Program-made: the position numbers and the translations under genes
Notes under the pieces: model-generated
What the model saw: only the letters and a program-made list of their open reading frames with translations
Database searches by the model: none
Told to the model about the DNA's origin: nothing
Assembly: GCF_947179515.1 (NCBI RefSeq)
Contig: NC_067487.1
Span: 42,644,514-42,708,513, forward strand
Length of the DNA: 64,000 bases
Reading direction: 5' to 3'
DNA from: Apodemus sylvaticus
Lineage: Eukaryota > Chordata > Mammalia > Rodentia > Muridae
Part shown: piece by piece, positions 1-11,416 of the stretch
Numbering within the stretch: position 1 is the stretch's first letter
Layout of the letters: each line of letters starts with the position of its first letter

Positions 1-624
1 TAATTCACAGGCTGTTTCTGGACAGATTGTGCTATGCAGTGATATACTATCTGAAGAAATGGAGATTGACATTAGGCATTTAAAAAAATCACTACACATT
101 TGTGCTGTCAAGAAGCTTCAAGTGCCTCTGGTGTCAGAAAGTTCTCAATGCAAAAATGTAGTGAGGTCACTGCGTTCTACTGGTAGGTAACTGGGTAAAG
201 GATTTGTGGTGTTTTAGAGTCTGAAGGTCAAGGCCACAGTAAGTGGCAGTGCCATTTGTTAATCCTTCAGGCAGGTTACACAGCATTCTTCTCTTCTCCC
301 CCACCCCGTCACCCTTGGGACATCTTTTTAATCAGACTCCATCACAGATGCTAACATGAAAAATTTTTTACTCTCTCATCAAGGTCATTCGGGGACAATA
401 TACTCACCAGACACAATAGCTATTAGAACATAACAATTTGTCCAGGCTTTCTTACAATTCAGCAGCTTCTGGCATATATGATAACATAACTAGTCATTAT
501 ATATTAACTAACTCCACAAAAATAGTAACAGTCTTAAGCACAATATCTCAGTGTTCACCCTTGCCCCTTTTCTGTTTTCTTCTTCCTACCTCCAGCAACC
601 TGAAGCAAGAACTATCGAGCTTGC
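1..624. other. Intron sequence without recognised features
   Basis: Mixed AT-rich sequence. I see no SINE, L1 or tandem repeat and no credible coding frame; the 63-codon frame at 438-629 has no recognisable similarity. Confidence 0.5.
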
Positions 625-639
625 TTTGAGTCAGTGCTA

Positions 640-975
640 GGCCCGCTGCTTAAGTGCTGTCATTGTTTTGATGAGATTTTTGTTGGACTCCTAAGACTGG
701 AACTGTGGATGACTCTGACTCCTTGGCTTGCTCATGGGTCTCTTCCTCCTACTGAGTTGCCTCATCTAGACTTGATACCAGGGTTTATACCTCATTGTAT
801 TATTACATCTTGTTAGGATGATACCTCTGGGAGCCCTGCCCCATTCTAAAGGCAATCAGAGGAGCCTTGAATTTTGGGGGACAGGGACTGTGGAGACCCT
901 AAGAAGGGGAAAATAAAGGAAGGCTGTGATCAGAATATATTTTATGAGAGAGAAATAAAGGAAAAGACAAGAGAC
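640..975 (+). mobile_element. Old L1 (Lx-type) 3' end
   Basis: The stretch follows the 3' UTR pattern of old rodent L1: GGAACTGTGGATGA near 700, a CTCATGGGTCTCTTCCTCCT block near 732, ATCTTGTTAGG near 808, then an AG-rich end with AGAGAAATAAAGG before 970. The 5' boundary is uncertain. It has no coding capacity and lies antisense to Hcn1. Confidence 0.65.
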
Positions 976-1470
976 AGAGAAATCCATAACTAGTCAAGGA
1001 ATTAGGAACATTTCTTAAAAGAATTTTTAAACTTGATGTAATAAACAAGGCTAAATGTCACTGATATTTTATTTTTGCCCCTGAAAGAAAGCTTGGTGCT
1101 TATTAGAGTAACTTAAAACGAGAAGTTAGGTAAATAAGAATTAAAACTCTTAAAGGGTACATAGGAAATGGGTACAATTTTGGAAGGGATACATTTTATT
1201 CTGCATTTGTTTTTATGGTTTTAACTAATGAGAAGAAAAATTTATAAACTGAGGGTGTCTCTGCAGTGTACATACTGGATGGAGATGTGATCACACTGGC
1301 TAGTCTACTTTTGGGCTTTGGGTAATGGGTAGCAGATCTGTATTCTGATTTGCCTTATCATAACGAATATATTTTCCTTCTATTATTTAGAATAAAGAAA
1401 TCCAAAGAAGAATTTCACCCTTGTGTAAATAAGTACTTGCTAGACTCTTTGTCAATAAGAAATAGCTTTG
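976..1470. other. Intron sequence without recognised features
   Basis: AT-rich, with no repeat I can name. The next element begins where the sequence turns to a GTGGGTAGG pattern near 1475. Confidence 0.5.
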
Positions 1471-1612
1471 AAGAAGGTTTGTGTGAGTGGGTAGGTTGGT
1501 GAGCAGGGAGAGGTAATGGGGTAGGGGGATTTGGGAGGGGAAACCAGGAAAGGGGATAACATTTGAAATGTAAATAAAGAAAATATCTAATAAAAATAGA
1601 AAAGGAAAAAAG
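1471..1612 (+). mobile_element. Truncated L1 3' tail
   Basis: The sequence passes from a GTGAGTGGGTAGG motif through a G-rich stretch to GGGGATAACATTTGAAATG, then ATAAAGAAAATATCTAATAAAA and an A-rich end. This is the Lx/L1 3' UTR end of rodents, about 140 bases long and 5'-truncated. Confidence 0.85.
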
Positions 1613-2284
1613 ATTAAGGTTCATATGATTAACTCCAATGGCATCCCAGAAAGGTAAGTCTATGTACAATATCTAGATGTGTGGCCAGAGGTGGGTATGT
1701 TGCTATAGACTCTGCCATTGTCACTGGAGGCCATGAGACTCACATGTAAATTCAGTAGTTAGAGAATGATAGTTCAAATAAACTCTTATTTAAAACCAAT
1801 TTCCTTACACTGATGTAATTACAGGAAATCATTTTGTGCTATAAAATTGTATAAATTTGAAGTAAATTAGATCTTTGCAATAGCTCAAGATGTGTTGCAA
1901 TGGCCAAAGAAAACATGGGTTTTTTTTTTTTTTTGTCCTTGTTGTTTTCACTTTTTTGTTTTTTTGTACATAGATTTAAGATATTTGTTTTGGTTTTAAA
2001 AATCTTTTTTAAAAAACTGGCTGAACTCTCATAACTTAATTACTCACAGCATTTATGAATTCTAACTACTGAGTTGGTTTCTGTAAGTTTAAAGGAACTA
2101 AAGGAGTTTGTAAAAATACACTTACATTTTTCTAAACATAAAATGAGAAAGGAATAGTAAGCTATACTATGAATGATCAGAGTCTTTTCAAAATTCATAT
2201 ATTGCATCCTTAAACCTAAGTACCTCAAAATGTAACTGGATTTAAGATATTTTTTAAAATGCAACCAGGTTAAAATGGAACCAA
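1613..2284. other. Intron sequence with T-rich run
   Basis: AT-rich. A T-rich patch (1920-1966) contains a 14-base T run and short TTTTTG units; it may be the eroded tail of a minus-strand retroelement, but no element body is recognisable beside it. Confidence 0.45.
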
Positions 2285-2640
2285 TAGGGGACTCAAGTTG
2301 GTTGAGTGGATATAGTTCTTGTCTTGAAAGCATGAAGGACAAAGGACAGATCTCTAGCACACATAAGGCCCAGTGGTCCACCTATATATATTATATATAC
2401 ATATGTATATATAATAACAGTACTCAGAAAACAGAGGCAATATCCCTAGAATGAGCTTTGCAGTTAGAGTAGCAGTATTTAGCATCTCCAAGATCAGAAA
2501 GAGACTTGCCTCAGTATATCAAGGAAAACATCCCATCCCAACCTCTGGCTTTCACACGTACATGTGCCACATATGTCTGCCCACAATTATATAAACACAC
2601 ATAACCACACTCACAAACACCACGTACACACATTTAAAAA
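2285..2640 (+). mobile_element. Degenerate B4/ID-like SINE
   Basis: The 5' part (2288-2370) resembles the tRNA-Ala-derived ID head: GTTGAGTGG, TCTTGTCTTGAAAGCATGAAGG, then a CTCTAGCAC-type B box region. A B1-like segment follows (CAGTACTCAGAAAACAGAGGCAA near 2418), and the end is CA-rich. The ID head plus B1-like body suggests the B4 family. A short AT run interrupts it at 2382-2412. Confidence 0.45.
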
Positions 2641-3118
2641 TGAAACCATTAGGAATAGCTTTAATCTAATATATAATATTATATATGATGAGAACTTTTG
2701 GGCACCTTATGAGACAACACAGATATGCATGAAACTAAATGGTTGATGACATAGGCAGGGTCTACCAGCAAGCCAACAACAGAGAACCCAACCAAGAACT
2801 AGATCTGCAAACACTTTGATCTTAGGCTATATGACCCAAAAATCAAGAGAATAAAAACTGTTTTAAGGCACATGGTTCATACCACTTTGTCATAAAAGCA
2901 ATGCCAACACATACAAATATACCATTCTCTATTTCTACTTCTCTATAACAGCTAATATTTTAATTTTTAATTGGATGAGTATATGACTTCTCACTGTGGA
3001 AAATGCTATAGTTACTCTTTATTTCTCTTGTCATTAAGATAGGATATTTGCTTATAAGTTTAGTTTCAGAATCCATTGTGAAAAAGATCACTATGCATTT
3101 ATTTATTTAGTCACTGTC

Positions 3119-3122
<4 letters not shown>
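2641..3122. other. Intron sequence without recognised features
   Basis: AT-rich. I see no repeat family or coding signal before the TA microsatellite that starts at 3123. Confidence 0.45.
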
Positions 3123-3209
<87 letters not shown>

Positions 3210-3212
3210 ATA
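3123..3212 (+). repeat. (TA)n(TG)n microsatellite
   Basis: About 50 bases of uninterrupted TA run directly into TG units with a single TTTG interruption near 3189. This compound dinucleotide tract is a likely length polymorphism. Confidence 0.97.
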
Positions 3213-3302
3213 CAAAATATTGAAACAGCAACACAAAAAGTTGGTTATTCATGATCAGATTTGATTTCTATTATCATTAATCAATGAAAGCATGAATTGT
3301 AT

Positions 3303-3387
3303 TTAAGCTACATGTTTCTTTTTTTTATTCGATATATTTTTATTTACATTTCAAATTATTTGATTTCCCCTTAAGCTACATGTTTCT
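3303..3387 (-). mobile_element. 51-base L1 tail with 17-base TSD
   Basis: A perfect 17-base direct repeat, TTAAGCTACATGTTTCT, lies at 3303-3319 and 3371-3387. Between them, at 3320-3370, is only the extreme 3' end of a rat-type L1 in minus orientation: T run, ATTCGATATATTT, ATTTACATTTCAAAT. This is a severely truncated retrotransposition event and is sense to Hcn1. Confidence 0.93.
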
Positions 3388-3511
3388 AAAAGCAATCTGT
3401 CTATGTAACATCAACAAAATTATTGGCTGCATTGTCAAAAATAATTAGAAATCTCTCCAGTGGAGAAAACAGTCAAAGTAGATGTCAATATGGGAAGACT
3501 TGAAAACTTGA

Positions 3512-3715
3512 CTTGGCCTAGACAGATAGCTCAGAGCTAGAGATGAGATAGCTCATCAAAGACCAACAATACAGGGTAGTTCTCAACCATCCTTAACCCA
3601 AAATCCAAGTAATATAATATCCTCTTCTGGCATCCATGGGCACAAGCATGCAAGCAAGCACACACAAACATATACATATTCAGAAGAAAAAAGTAATTAT
3701 CTTAAACAAAAATGC
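3512..3715 (+). mobile_element. B3/B2-family SINE
   Basis: GATAGCTCAGAGC near the start corresponds to the A-box region. TCCTCTTCTGGCATCCATGG and GCAAGCAAGCACACACAAAC follow, as in the 3' half of B3/B2. The copy is diverged and has a weak A-rich end. Confidence 0.75.
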
Positions 3716-3984
3716 CAACTGGGTCTATTTCACATACTGACTGTATTTACACCATCTAATTTAATAGACGGAATATGACCATGACCCTAATTCATGTGCT
3801 ATGGATATTTCTGGAATGGAGAAAAAACATAACCTATAATATTGTACATATTAACTACAGAGTACATTGTAGTTGCTGACACAGTAGGAATCCACTTGTT
3901 GTTTTAGTATTGACAAATGTGATTTTTCTGAACAAAATTATCTATCTTTTCAAGTGTCTAGCCAATTAGATAGTATTTTCTTTG

Positions 3985-4185
3985 GTTGGTTGGTTTTGGT
4001 TTGTTTGTTTGTCTTTGTTTTGTTTTGTTTTGTTTTGTTTTTTTGAGTCATGGTTTCTTTCTTAGTTCAGGCTGTCCTAGAACTCACTCTACAGACCAGA
4101 CTGGCTTCAGACTCACAGATATCCCCCTGCTGCTGCCTCACAACTGCTGAAATCAAAGACATGTGCCACTACTCTGAGCATCTAA
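3985..4185 (-). mobile_element. B1 SINE with TTTTG tail
   Basis: Read on the minus strand, this is a 7SL-derived B1. The plus strand shows GTCATGGTTTCTTTC, AGGCTGTCCTAGAACTCACTC, CAGACCAGACTGGCTTC and CTGCTGAAATCAAAGACATG, the reverse complement of the B1 body. The simple (TTTTG)n run at 3985-4046 is its A-rich tail. Full length, moderately diverged. Confidence 0.9.
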
Positions 4186-4212
4186 TTACATACATTAAAA
4201 TCTACAATGGTC

Positions 4213-4276
4213 ATATATATATGTATATGTATATATACATATATACATATATATATATATGTATGTATGTATGTAT
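4213..4276. repeat. TA/GTAT microsatellite
   Basis: Alternating TATA, GTATA and CATATA units end in four ATGT units at about 4258-4274. Confidence 0.9.
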
Positions 4277-5021
4277 CAGTAAAAGAACTGTCATAATGAT
4301 ATTCCATTTCAGTCATAAATTCCTATCCAATAATTAAAACAAAATAAGGTAACAACTAGAAAGGCTATTTCAAACTGATGTAATCTAGCTTCTAATGCTT
4401 ACAGATGAAAATTGAATAAGATTGTATGTTTGTATATCATCCAGAATTTAAAATTTAATATTTATTCTATACTCTTTCTACAGAATGTTTAAAATGCACC
4501 TTAAACATAGCATTAGTTTTGTGGCATTTTTTCATAAGAGAAGATCAGATATATGGCTTCCTGTATGCAATTTAGAGCAGAAAGCCTTGTCTAGAAAGGC
4601 TGTACTGCCAGCAAAACCATTAAAGTTATAATCAATTGTAGACTGTCACGCTCCAAGAAATATCCTAAAGCAAAATGAAACCTTGCCAGATATTGAAAAC
4701 ATTATCGACTAGGCGATTTAAAATGTGACTACTTGTTTGACATACTTCCCATATTAGTACTTGCTTGAAGCTACAAAGCTAAGCATTTTTATAGAAAATA
4801 AGTGGCCTCGGATTATCTTTTTGATCAGTGTAATAAATACATTGTTTGTTATCGAACAGTTTTTCCCTTCTTTTCTTAATTGGTTTCAGAGTGTTTTGGC
4901 ATGTTAAAGAAAATAGAGCATTAGGACTGTTACTATAAACCGTTATCTCCCTTCATGGGTAGCTTCAGCTTCCACATTTTAATTATCCATGGTCAACCAA
5001 TAACCATAGTCAATTTGGGTT
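4277..5021. other. Intron sequence without recognised features
   Basis: About 745 bases of AT-rich, non-repetitive sequence up to the start of an L1 near 5022. Confidence 0.5.
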
Positions 5022-5452
5022 TGAAAATATATACACAATGGAGTACTATTCAGCCATTAGAAACAATGAATTCATGAAATTCTTAGGCAAATGGATGGAG
5101 CTGGAGAACATCATACTAGTGAGGTAACCCAGTCTCAAAAGATCAATCATGGTATGCACTCACTAATAAGTGGATATTAGCCTAGAGAACTGGAATACCC
5201 AAAACCTAATCCACACATCAAATGAGGTACAAGAAGAATGGAGGAGTGGCCCCTAGTTCTGGAAAGACTCAGTGTAGCAGTATAAGACAAAACCAGAACA
5301 GGGAAGTGGGAAGGGATGGGTGGGAGAATAGAGGGAGGGAAGGGGGCTTATGTGACTTTCGGGGAGTGGGGGACCAGAAAAGGGGAAATCATTTGAAATG
5401 TAAATAAAAAATATATCGAATAAAATTTTTAAAAAAATTTAAAAAAAAGTTT
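5022..5452 (+). mobile_element. L1 3' end, ORF2 C-terminus plus 3' UTR
   Basis: It opens with the tail of L1 ORF2: ATATACACAATGGAGTACTA and the codons for FMKFLGKWMELENI, then ACTAATAAGTGGATATTAGCC. The rat-type 3' UTR follows (CAGAACAGGGAAGTGGG at about 5296, GGGGAAATCATTTGAAATG at 5382) and then an A-rich end. It is 5'-truncated to about 430 bases, and frameshifts or stops break the ORF2 remnant. Antisense to Hcn1. Confidence 0.95.
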
Positions 5453-5849
5453 CCAAACAAAAATAAAGAAACTATTAAACGAGAAAATCCAGATACATGT
5501 CATTTTAATTATTAATTTCTTAATGTTTTGAATAGTATGATAAAAATCTTTTCATTCTGACCTGCTTTAGGCATACTATGATATGATCCATTCTCCTTGT
5601 CTATGTCACAAATGTGTCCAAAAAGGATAGTTTATCTTTGTTGTTTCATGTCATATTTCCATGACTATGCCAAAATTGAACTTATTTGTTACATATAGTA
5701 ATGGTAACAGACTGACAATGGTAAAAGAGAGTAGTCATAATAACATAATAAAATTGTCAGTAATATCATTTCTGTGCCTTAGAGTATTATTGAACAACAT
5801 ATAGCTTAGTGTGAAACTGCAAGCATCTCATTGACAATAGAGATGGTTG
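5453..5849. other. Intron sequence without recognised features
   Basis: AT-rich single-copy-looking sequence between an L1 tail and a degenerate interspersed repeat. Confidence 0.45.
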
Positions 5850-6240
5850 CCGCCTGAATATTGAGTGGGAACCGTAGGAAATATGAGTATTATTGTTTTG
5901 AATGTGAAATGTTCTTGGTTGGCTTGTGTGTTTGAACACATACACTTGAGTTGGTCTTGCTGTTTGTGGAGGTAGGATCTCTCTAGGGTGTTTGGATCCT
6001 TGCATGTGAACTTTGAGGTTTTTATATACTTATCTCTACCCTTGACCCCACCCTGCAGGTGTGATGTAACCTGTTGCCCCATGTTCTTTGTGCTGTGGAG
6101 TATGCAGTCCTTAAACCTTCCCATCTTCGTGTACAATAATGTCTAAAGCTCTAAGCAAAACCAAATCCTTCTTCCTTTAATTTTCTCCTTGTGAGGCATT
6201 TTGTCACAACAACACACACTCAAAAAAAAAAAAAAAACAT
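5850..6240 (+). mobile_element. Degenerate URR1-like rodent repeat
   Basis: The order of motifs fits a common rodent non-coding repeat: GTGTGTTTGAACACAT near 5928, TTGCTGTTTGTGGAGGTAGG near 5958, ACCTGTTGCCCCATG near 6069, and a CAAATCCTTCTTCC end near 6161 followed by TTTTGTCACAACAAC and a 15-base A run. Family naming from memory (URR1 group, thought to be hAT-Charlie-like) is tentative. Confidence 0.5.
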
Positions 6241-7295
6241 AGTTAATTTGGTCTGGTACTATCAAAGTTGATCCCTATCTAATGGTAGCCTTGAAACATA
6301 CTTCTTATAGATCAAGGTCATTACTGTGGAAAAAAAAAGAATCATATAGTTTGAATGGATTGTTGCAAAATCTGTAGCATACCTAATTTGTATTAATACA
6401 GGAAGACTTTCTAGTAGCAGAAGGTAATTTTGTTTGGTTATTTGGTTGACAATCACCCTGCATGAACCAAATTTTGGTATTAGGATGATAGTCTTTGATT
6501 TCAAAATTTTAAAGCATGTTTTCTTGGGTTGGAGTGTCAGTGATTTGTAACAAATTTACTGTCAATATGATAAGGAAGACTAGTTGTACAACCCCACACC
6601 TACACAGCACGCATACTATGACTCATTTCTCTATCTCCCACGTCTTCACTAGGAATCTGTTATGTCATGGGGACAAGTCAATTCTTCATTCTGATAATAT
6701 AGAGATATCCCTTCTCATTCAGAAGTCAGACACAGTGTGTTCTGTGATCTTAATTTTTAAAAGGATTATTTTATAAATTCTTAAAGTTAAAATATGGATA
6801 TGATTCCTTTTTCTTAACTAATGTACTCAGAGTAGCATTCTATGCCATTAGTTTGATAGGAATTACATAAATCAAAACCAAGAAATGAGTGATTTTTTAG
6901 GTAAGATCGTAATCCAAGATTTGTAAGAATGAGCTTATATAATACAATATGCAATTACACATATATGTAATATAATAACTAACACATATATGTAATATAG
7001 AAACTAATACACATGTAATGCAATAAACAACACATAATAGCTCAATGTGAATATAGTATCAAAACTTCCAGTTTGTATAAATAATATATTTACCATTTTA
7101 GTTATTTCTGAAATAGATGAATTTTTGTTGTTGTTATTTGGACTGAACACATGAACTAGGGCATACTAAAAAATACTCATGCTAAGTCACATCCTCAAGC
7201 CCCAGAAGTATAAATATGTGTCTTAATTATTTGAGAGTTCTTTCCTCCCTTTTATTTTTGATTTGTTCATCAAATCGTTTAGATCAAAATTCACT
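6241..7295. other. AT-rich intron sequence with short tandem array
   Basis: Mostly unremarkable. The exception is 6957-7033, where a unit of about 25-27 bases starting ACACATATATGTAATATA is repeated nearly three times with drift. No coding signal. Confidence 0.55.
6957..7033. repeat. Degenerate 25-27 bp tandem repeat, about 3 copies
   Basis: Copies begin at about 6957, 6982 and 7009. The first two share ACACATATATGTAATATA followed by an AACTAA-type end, and the third is shortened to ACACATGTAATG plus CAATAAACAA. Confidence 0.7.
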
Positions 7296-7456
7296 ACACA
7301 AATACATACATAGACAGACACACACATATATACATATGCATATATGTATATATGTACATATATATGTATATATGATAACTTAAATCTCATATATATGTAA
7401 ACACACATATACATACACATATACATATACATACACATACACATACATATGCATAT

Positions 7457-7508
<52 letters not shown>
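7296..7508. repeat. Compound CA/TA microsatellite
   Basis: More than 200 bases of CATACA, TATA and CACA units end in a pure CA run at about 7461-7500. The long open frames seen here on both strands (Met-Cys-Val and Thr-His repeats) are translations of the tract. Confidence 0.97.
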
Positions 7509-8640
7509 GATTTAAGTTACTGGGGCCAGGAAAGTAAGTATATTCAGCAAGTAAGAGATTATTGCTATTTGAAATTAATGTATTATTTGATGTTGACAAA
7601 GCAAAATATCAATTTTGAACCATTTAGCTAAATCAAAACTTTCTAAAGAATCAAGCCAAACATATGGCTCACAAATAGATGGATGAATGGAAAACTTCAG
7701 GGAAACATTCTCTGAAATAGTAATTTATAAAAAGAGCTAGGGAAGTCATGTTAGGAATATCATAGGGAAAGCAACACCTTAAATCTCAATACTTTTGAGA
7801 GATTGAACCAAATGTACTACCTTACCAAGTGGAATTAACAGCACTGTTTTTCTCAACTTATAGATCACTCAGAAGATGTGTAGCTCACGAATGTCTAAGG
7901 AAATACAGAGAACCAATGGCAAAGCAAAAAGTCCAAGACCGGCAGTGGGGGTGGTGTTTATACATCCTAGTCATCCTGCCAGTATGGTCATCATTCAACT
8001 TTCCAGTAAGCGACATTGAAATCTGTGGTCTTAATACACACGAAAGGTTCTATTCATAGGTAGTGGTAGTGTAAGAAATTATAGAGCAAGCCCCATAGGT
8101 GACAAGCATCTATTAACTTCTGTTCTATGTTCTGCTGATAAATGATTCCTCAAAGCATATGAATAATAGAGGCAGTGAAATTATATTTCATATGCCCAAA
8201 GAAGCTAAATATATCAACTGTCTCAAAAATGATACATTTTAGCCAGTGGGTGCTCTGTTGCTTAGAACTGGCAAAAATAAATGTAAACTAACAAGTTTTT
8301 GGAATGTTTTCAGATTGGCTGGAGGATCAATAAGACCAAAACTGAAATCACAGCTTCAAAATTCAAAGTAATTATTTCCATATCAATTCCAAGTTCAAGA
8401 AAAGAATACAACTAGCAGATTACCCCAAGTCAGCATTTACACAATATTCTATTTTCACTAAGTTATGTTATCAATTTAAACCATTTTTCTGGTAGGTGAT
8501 AGAGAATTGAGAGTCAGGCATGCCTCAAAACAGGGAAACTTTTTTGGTTTGCTAAATTTACATAGACATTTTAGAAAGTATCTGAGTCGTACTTTTCGTA
8601 TCTAATGCTTAAGGAGAAAAACACTGAAATTTAGGATAGA
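7509..8640. other. Intron sequence without recognised features
   Basis: About 1.1 kb of AT-rich sequence. A 76-codon frame at 7829-8059 has no recognisable family similarity and no splice context; I treat it as chance. Confidence 0.5.
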
Positions 8641-8712
8641 GGACTGGGAAGGGGGTAACAACTGGACTGTAAAATATAAAAGTAGTAAGTAAGTAAATAA
8701 ATAAAGAAGATT
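8641..8712 (+). mobile_element. Possible short old L1 tail
   Basis: GACTGGGAAGGGGGTAACAA, CTGGACTGTAAAATATAAA and (TAAG/TAAA)n resemble the last bases of an older Lx-type 3' UTR with its A-rich end. It is too short to be certain. Confidence 0.35.
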
Positions 8713-9091
8713 GTGAGCTATGTACAAAAAAAGAATCCAATGCCAGAAGAAAATCGTTCCTTTTTCCTTAAAGATAATATGTCAAGATAATATTGTCTCA
8801 CAAACACCTGTAACTTCAGTTCCACCAGCAGATACTGATACCCTCTTTTGTTCTCTGTAGTCACTGTTATGTGTCATACATATAAATAAAAACTAAAACT
8901 AAAATTAAAAATGGAAAAGATAACCAGAGTGATCCCAATGTGTGGATTTTTCTGCTCCTGATTGTTTTATGAAATGTTTAAATCCAGAGTAACTTTGGTG
9001 TGATTTTATTTCAGTTAGGATAAATCTAATCACCTAAGAAATATATAAGTACATTGTAAAATTGTCTTTGAGTTTCAAATCAGTCTTGTTC
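8713..9091. other. Intron sequence without recognised features
   Basis: AT-rich; an A-rich patch with (AAACT)-like units lies near 8885-8915. Confidence 0.45.
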
Positions 9092-9183
9092 TACACACAC
9101 ACACACACATACACACACACACACATACTCACACACACACACACAAGCACACACAAACTCATACATAAGCACACACACATACT
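9092..9183. repeat. (CA)n microsatellite, interrupted
   Basis: CACACA units with scattered T and G interruptions (ACATAC, ACTCAC, AAGCAC, AAACTC). Confidence 0.96.
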
Positions 9184-9189
9184 ATGAGA

Positions 9190-9910
9190 GCCAATCCTTA
9201 GGAATGAGTCTTCCAGGTCAGTTCAAGCTGGTCCAAGTTACAAATAATGGACTAGCATATCTACCATGATGCCATACTGGCCTTTGTATCTTGGGAGCAA
9301 CCAACAGATGTCTATTTTGATTGAAGGCTAGAAGGGAATGACAGCTGGCAGTGTAAATGCAGTCAACTACCCATGACTGAAAAGATGCTAGAACAAAGGG
9401 AAAACTTACTCCGGCTTCTTCACTAACCCAATAAAATTTAACTGAATTCTATATATTCATGCCCACAGATGAGTGCAGCTTTCTCCACTCATCATAGAAG
9501 CTTATTTTTGCAACAGATGGAGGCTATCGCAGACATCCTCAGCCTGTCAAAATGCAGAAAATAAGAAACTACAGTGTGTCCGATCCGAAGTGATAAATCT
9601 GGAGAGCAACCCCTATATCTAAGGTTTGGGACAACGAATGGAAGGAGAGAGAATATTACGAGAGCCACAGGCCTCAAACATCTGCTGCTAGATAGTGTCC
9701 TTTACATATGACAGGGAAAACTCACTCATGAAATTTCAATAATATAATCACTTGAACAAAATACAAATAAAGACACAGCCAGTTGACAAGCCAGCAGGAA
9801 ATGAAGAACTTCAATTCAACATGTCCCTCCCTCACTAGAGAAAGAGCTAAAAATGATCAGTTGCTGCTGAGAAAGGGTATTATCAGTTTCTTGGAGATTC
9901 TGCAAGGCTA
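9190..9910 (+). mobile_element. Old rodent L1-like 3' region
   Basis: The motif order is one I recall from a widespread rodent L1-type 3' region: GGGAGCAACCAACAGATGTC, GAGAGCTGGCAGTGTAAATG-like text near 9337, TGCCCACAGATGAGTGCAGC near 9460, TTTGCAACAGATGGAGGCTA near 9507, AAAATGCAGAAAATAAG, and AGTTGACAAGCCA near 9781. A second copy of the same family lies at 18420-18960. Non-coding and diverged. Confidence 0.6.
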
Positions 9911-9917
9911 TTCAGTT

Positions 9918-10055
9918 CCTTGTTAGGGTTTACTGCTATGAAGAAACACGACACCATAGTCAAGGCAACTCGTATAATGGAAAACATTTACCTGTAGGTA
10001 GCTTACATTTCAGAGGTAAGTTTCAGGAGTCATGTCTTGGTGGCAAAATATGCAC
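9918..10055 (-). mobile_element. Truncated URR1-like repeat
   Basis: GTTAGGGTTTACTGCTATGA, ACACGACACCATAGTCAAGGC and AACTCGTATAATGG are the reverse complement of the 3' terminus seen in the copy at 21548-21866 (about 140 bases retained). The family name is from memory. Confidence 0.65.
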
Positions 10056-10333
10056 CATTTAAGCCACCCCACTAGTTCCAATTTAAATGTACTGAATATT
10101 GTTTATCTACTCTGTTTATATTAATAAAATTAATTTGGCAAAAATAAGAAGTATACATCCATTAAATAATCACTATGAAGTTTGACATAATTAGATTAAT
10201 CTTTAAGACTCATTTTTCCCATAAAATAACCTAAAAATAAGTTATGTTTTCTTTTTAAATGCTATATTTATTTGGAGTTTCGTAATTATAATGAATTATA
10301 ATCTGGTAACAGAATATTTCAAAAGATTTTTAA

Positions 10334-10474
10334 TAATTTGTTGTGGCTTTTTCTCCTACAATTTTTTTATTTTAACCAAAAAATAAACATTTAGATTCCT
10401 CAATTAATTTGTTGTGGCTTTTTCTCCTACAATTTTTTATTTTAACCAAAAAATAAACATTTAGATTCCTCAAT
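10334..10474. repeat. Near-perfect 71-bp tandem duplication
   Basis: Unit 1 is 10334-10404 (71 bases) and unit 2 is 10405-10474 (70 bases). Both start TAATTTGTTGTGGC and end TTAGATTCCTCAAT. The only difference I see is one T in a T run (seven versus six). The unit is otherwise ordinary intron sequence and is not a known repeat. Confidence 0.97.
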
Positions 10475-11416
10475 ATGGACATGTTCAATCACTTGAAACA
10501 CGAATGATCTCAGAATGGATATATAGTTCTACTTCAGCAGAACGCCATGAGAAAGATATTCAAAGATGGTTGTTTAAAAAATTTAGTGAACTGGGAGCCT
10601 AGGGCAACCATCTTTGCCAAAACTTTTCTATTTTAGCATAAGAGATGAAATAACTTAGACAGTCAATTTTAAACCAATGAATTATTGTGGAGAAGTAATC
10701 TTCTGGGAGACAGATCTTAATATAGAGCAGAGACTTTCAGGCCTTAGCATGATTCTGACCTCCTTGGGAAGCTGCAAGGAATGACAGGCCTGGAATGAAT
10801 GTTTGCTCACACAGGTAAATGTTTGCAAACAAGTATTTCGAGACTTAGGGAATATTTGAATCCTAATGTATAGTTTAAAATCTCTAACATGAGGAATAAG
10901 AAAGAATTCTGTTACAATCTCTGGGATCAGTACCTGATAGATACTGCAATACTATTTCTGGAAACTTGATTTAATTTCCTCAGCCTCTATGCTTTACATA
11001 GAATATTTTTTGATTGGAAGCTCCTGTATTCTCTAGTAAACAATTGGTGGTCGTGAATGTAATCCCAGTTTTAATAGCAACTATTATTTCTATTGTGGAT
11101 ATGCATTTTAGCCTTTAAAAATAGTCTTTCTCTGCTTCACTGAGCATGAAACATCTGCAGAGCAGAGAGGCTGTATCAAGACAGTTTCTACAACCATTGT
11201 CTTTCAGAAAGAACACAGTCATGAGAGCCAGCACATTAGTAGTTGGCGATTTTTATTTTCTTGTTTTGAAGTTTAACTGCACTTATATAATCCTGTATAC
11301 TATTATGTAAAGGTATTTTATTCCTCATGTCACAGATTTTAAACTATATTATGTAATATTTCCTGAGACTTATTTGTGAGTGGCATGTGACTGACTTGTG
11401 TCAATTATGTTTGGTT
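10475..11416. other. Intron sequence without recognised features
   Basis: About 940 bases without a recognisable transposon or coding frame. Confidence 0.5.

Noticed and set aside
7223..7631. CRISPR-like or structured array suggested by regular CA/TA blocks
   Set aside because: The blocks are a dinucleotide microsatellite with no constant repeat plus unique spacers, and the genome is mammalian.
9190..9910. Endogenous retrovirus LTR or internal piece
   Set aside because: There are no terminal TG...CA repeats, primer-binding site or retroviral protein motifs; the motif order is shared with the copy at 18420-18960 and fits an old L1-type 3' region better.
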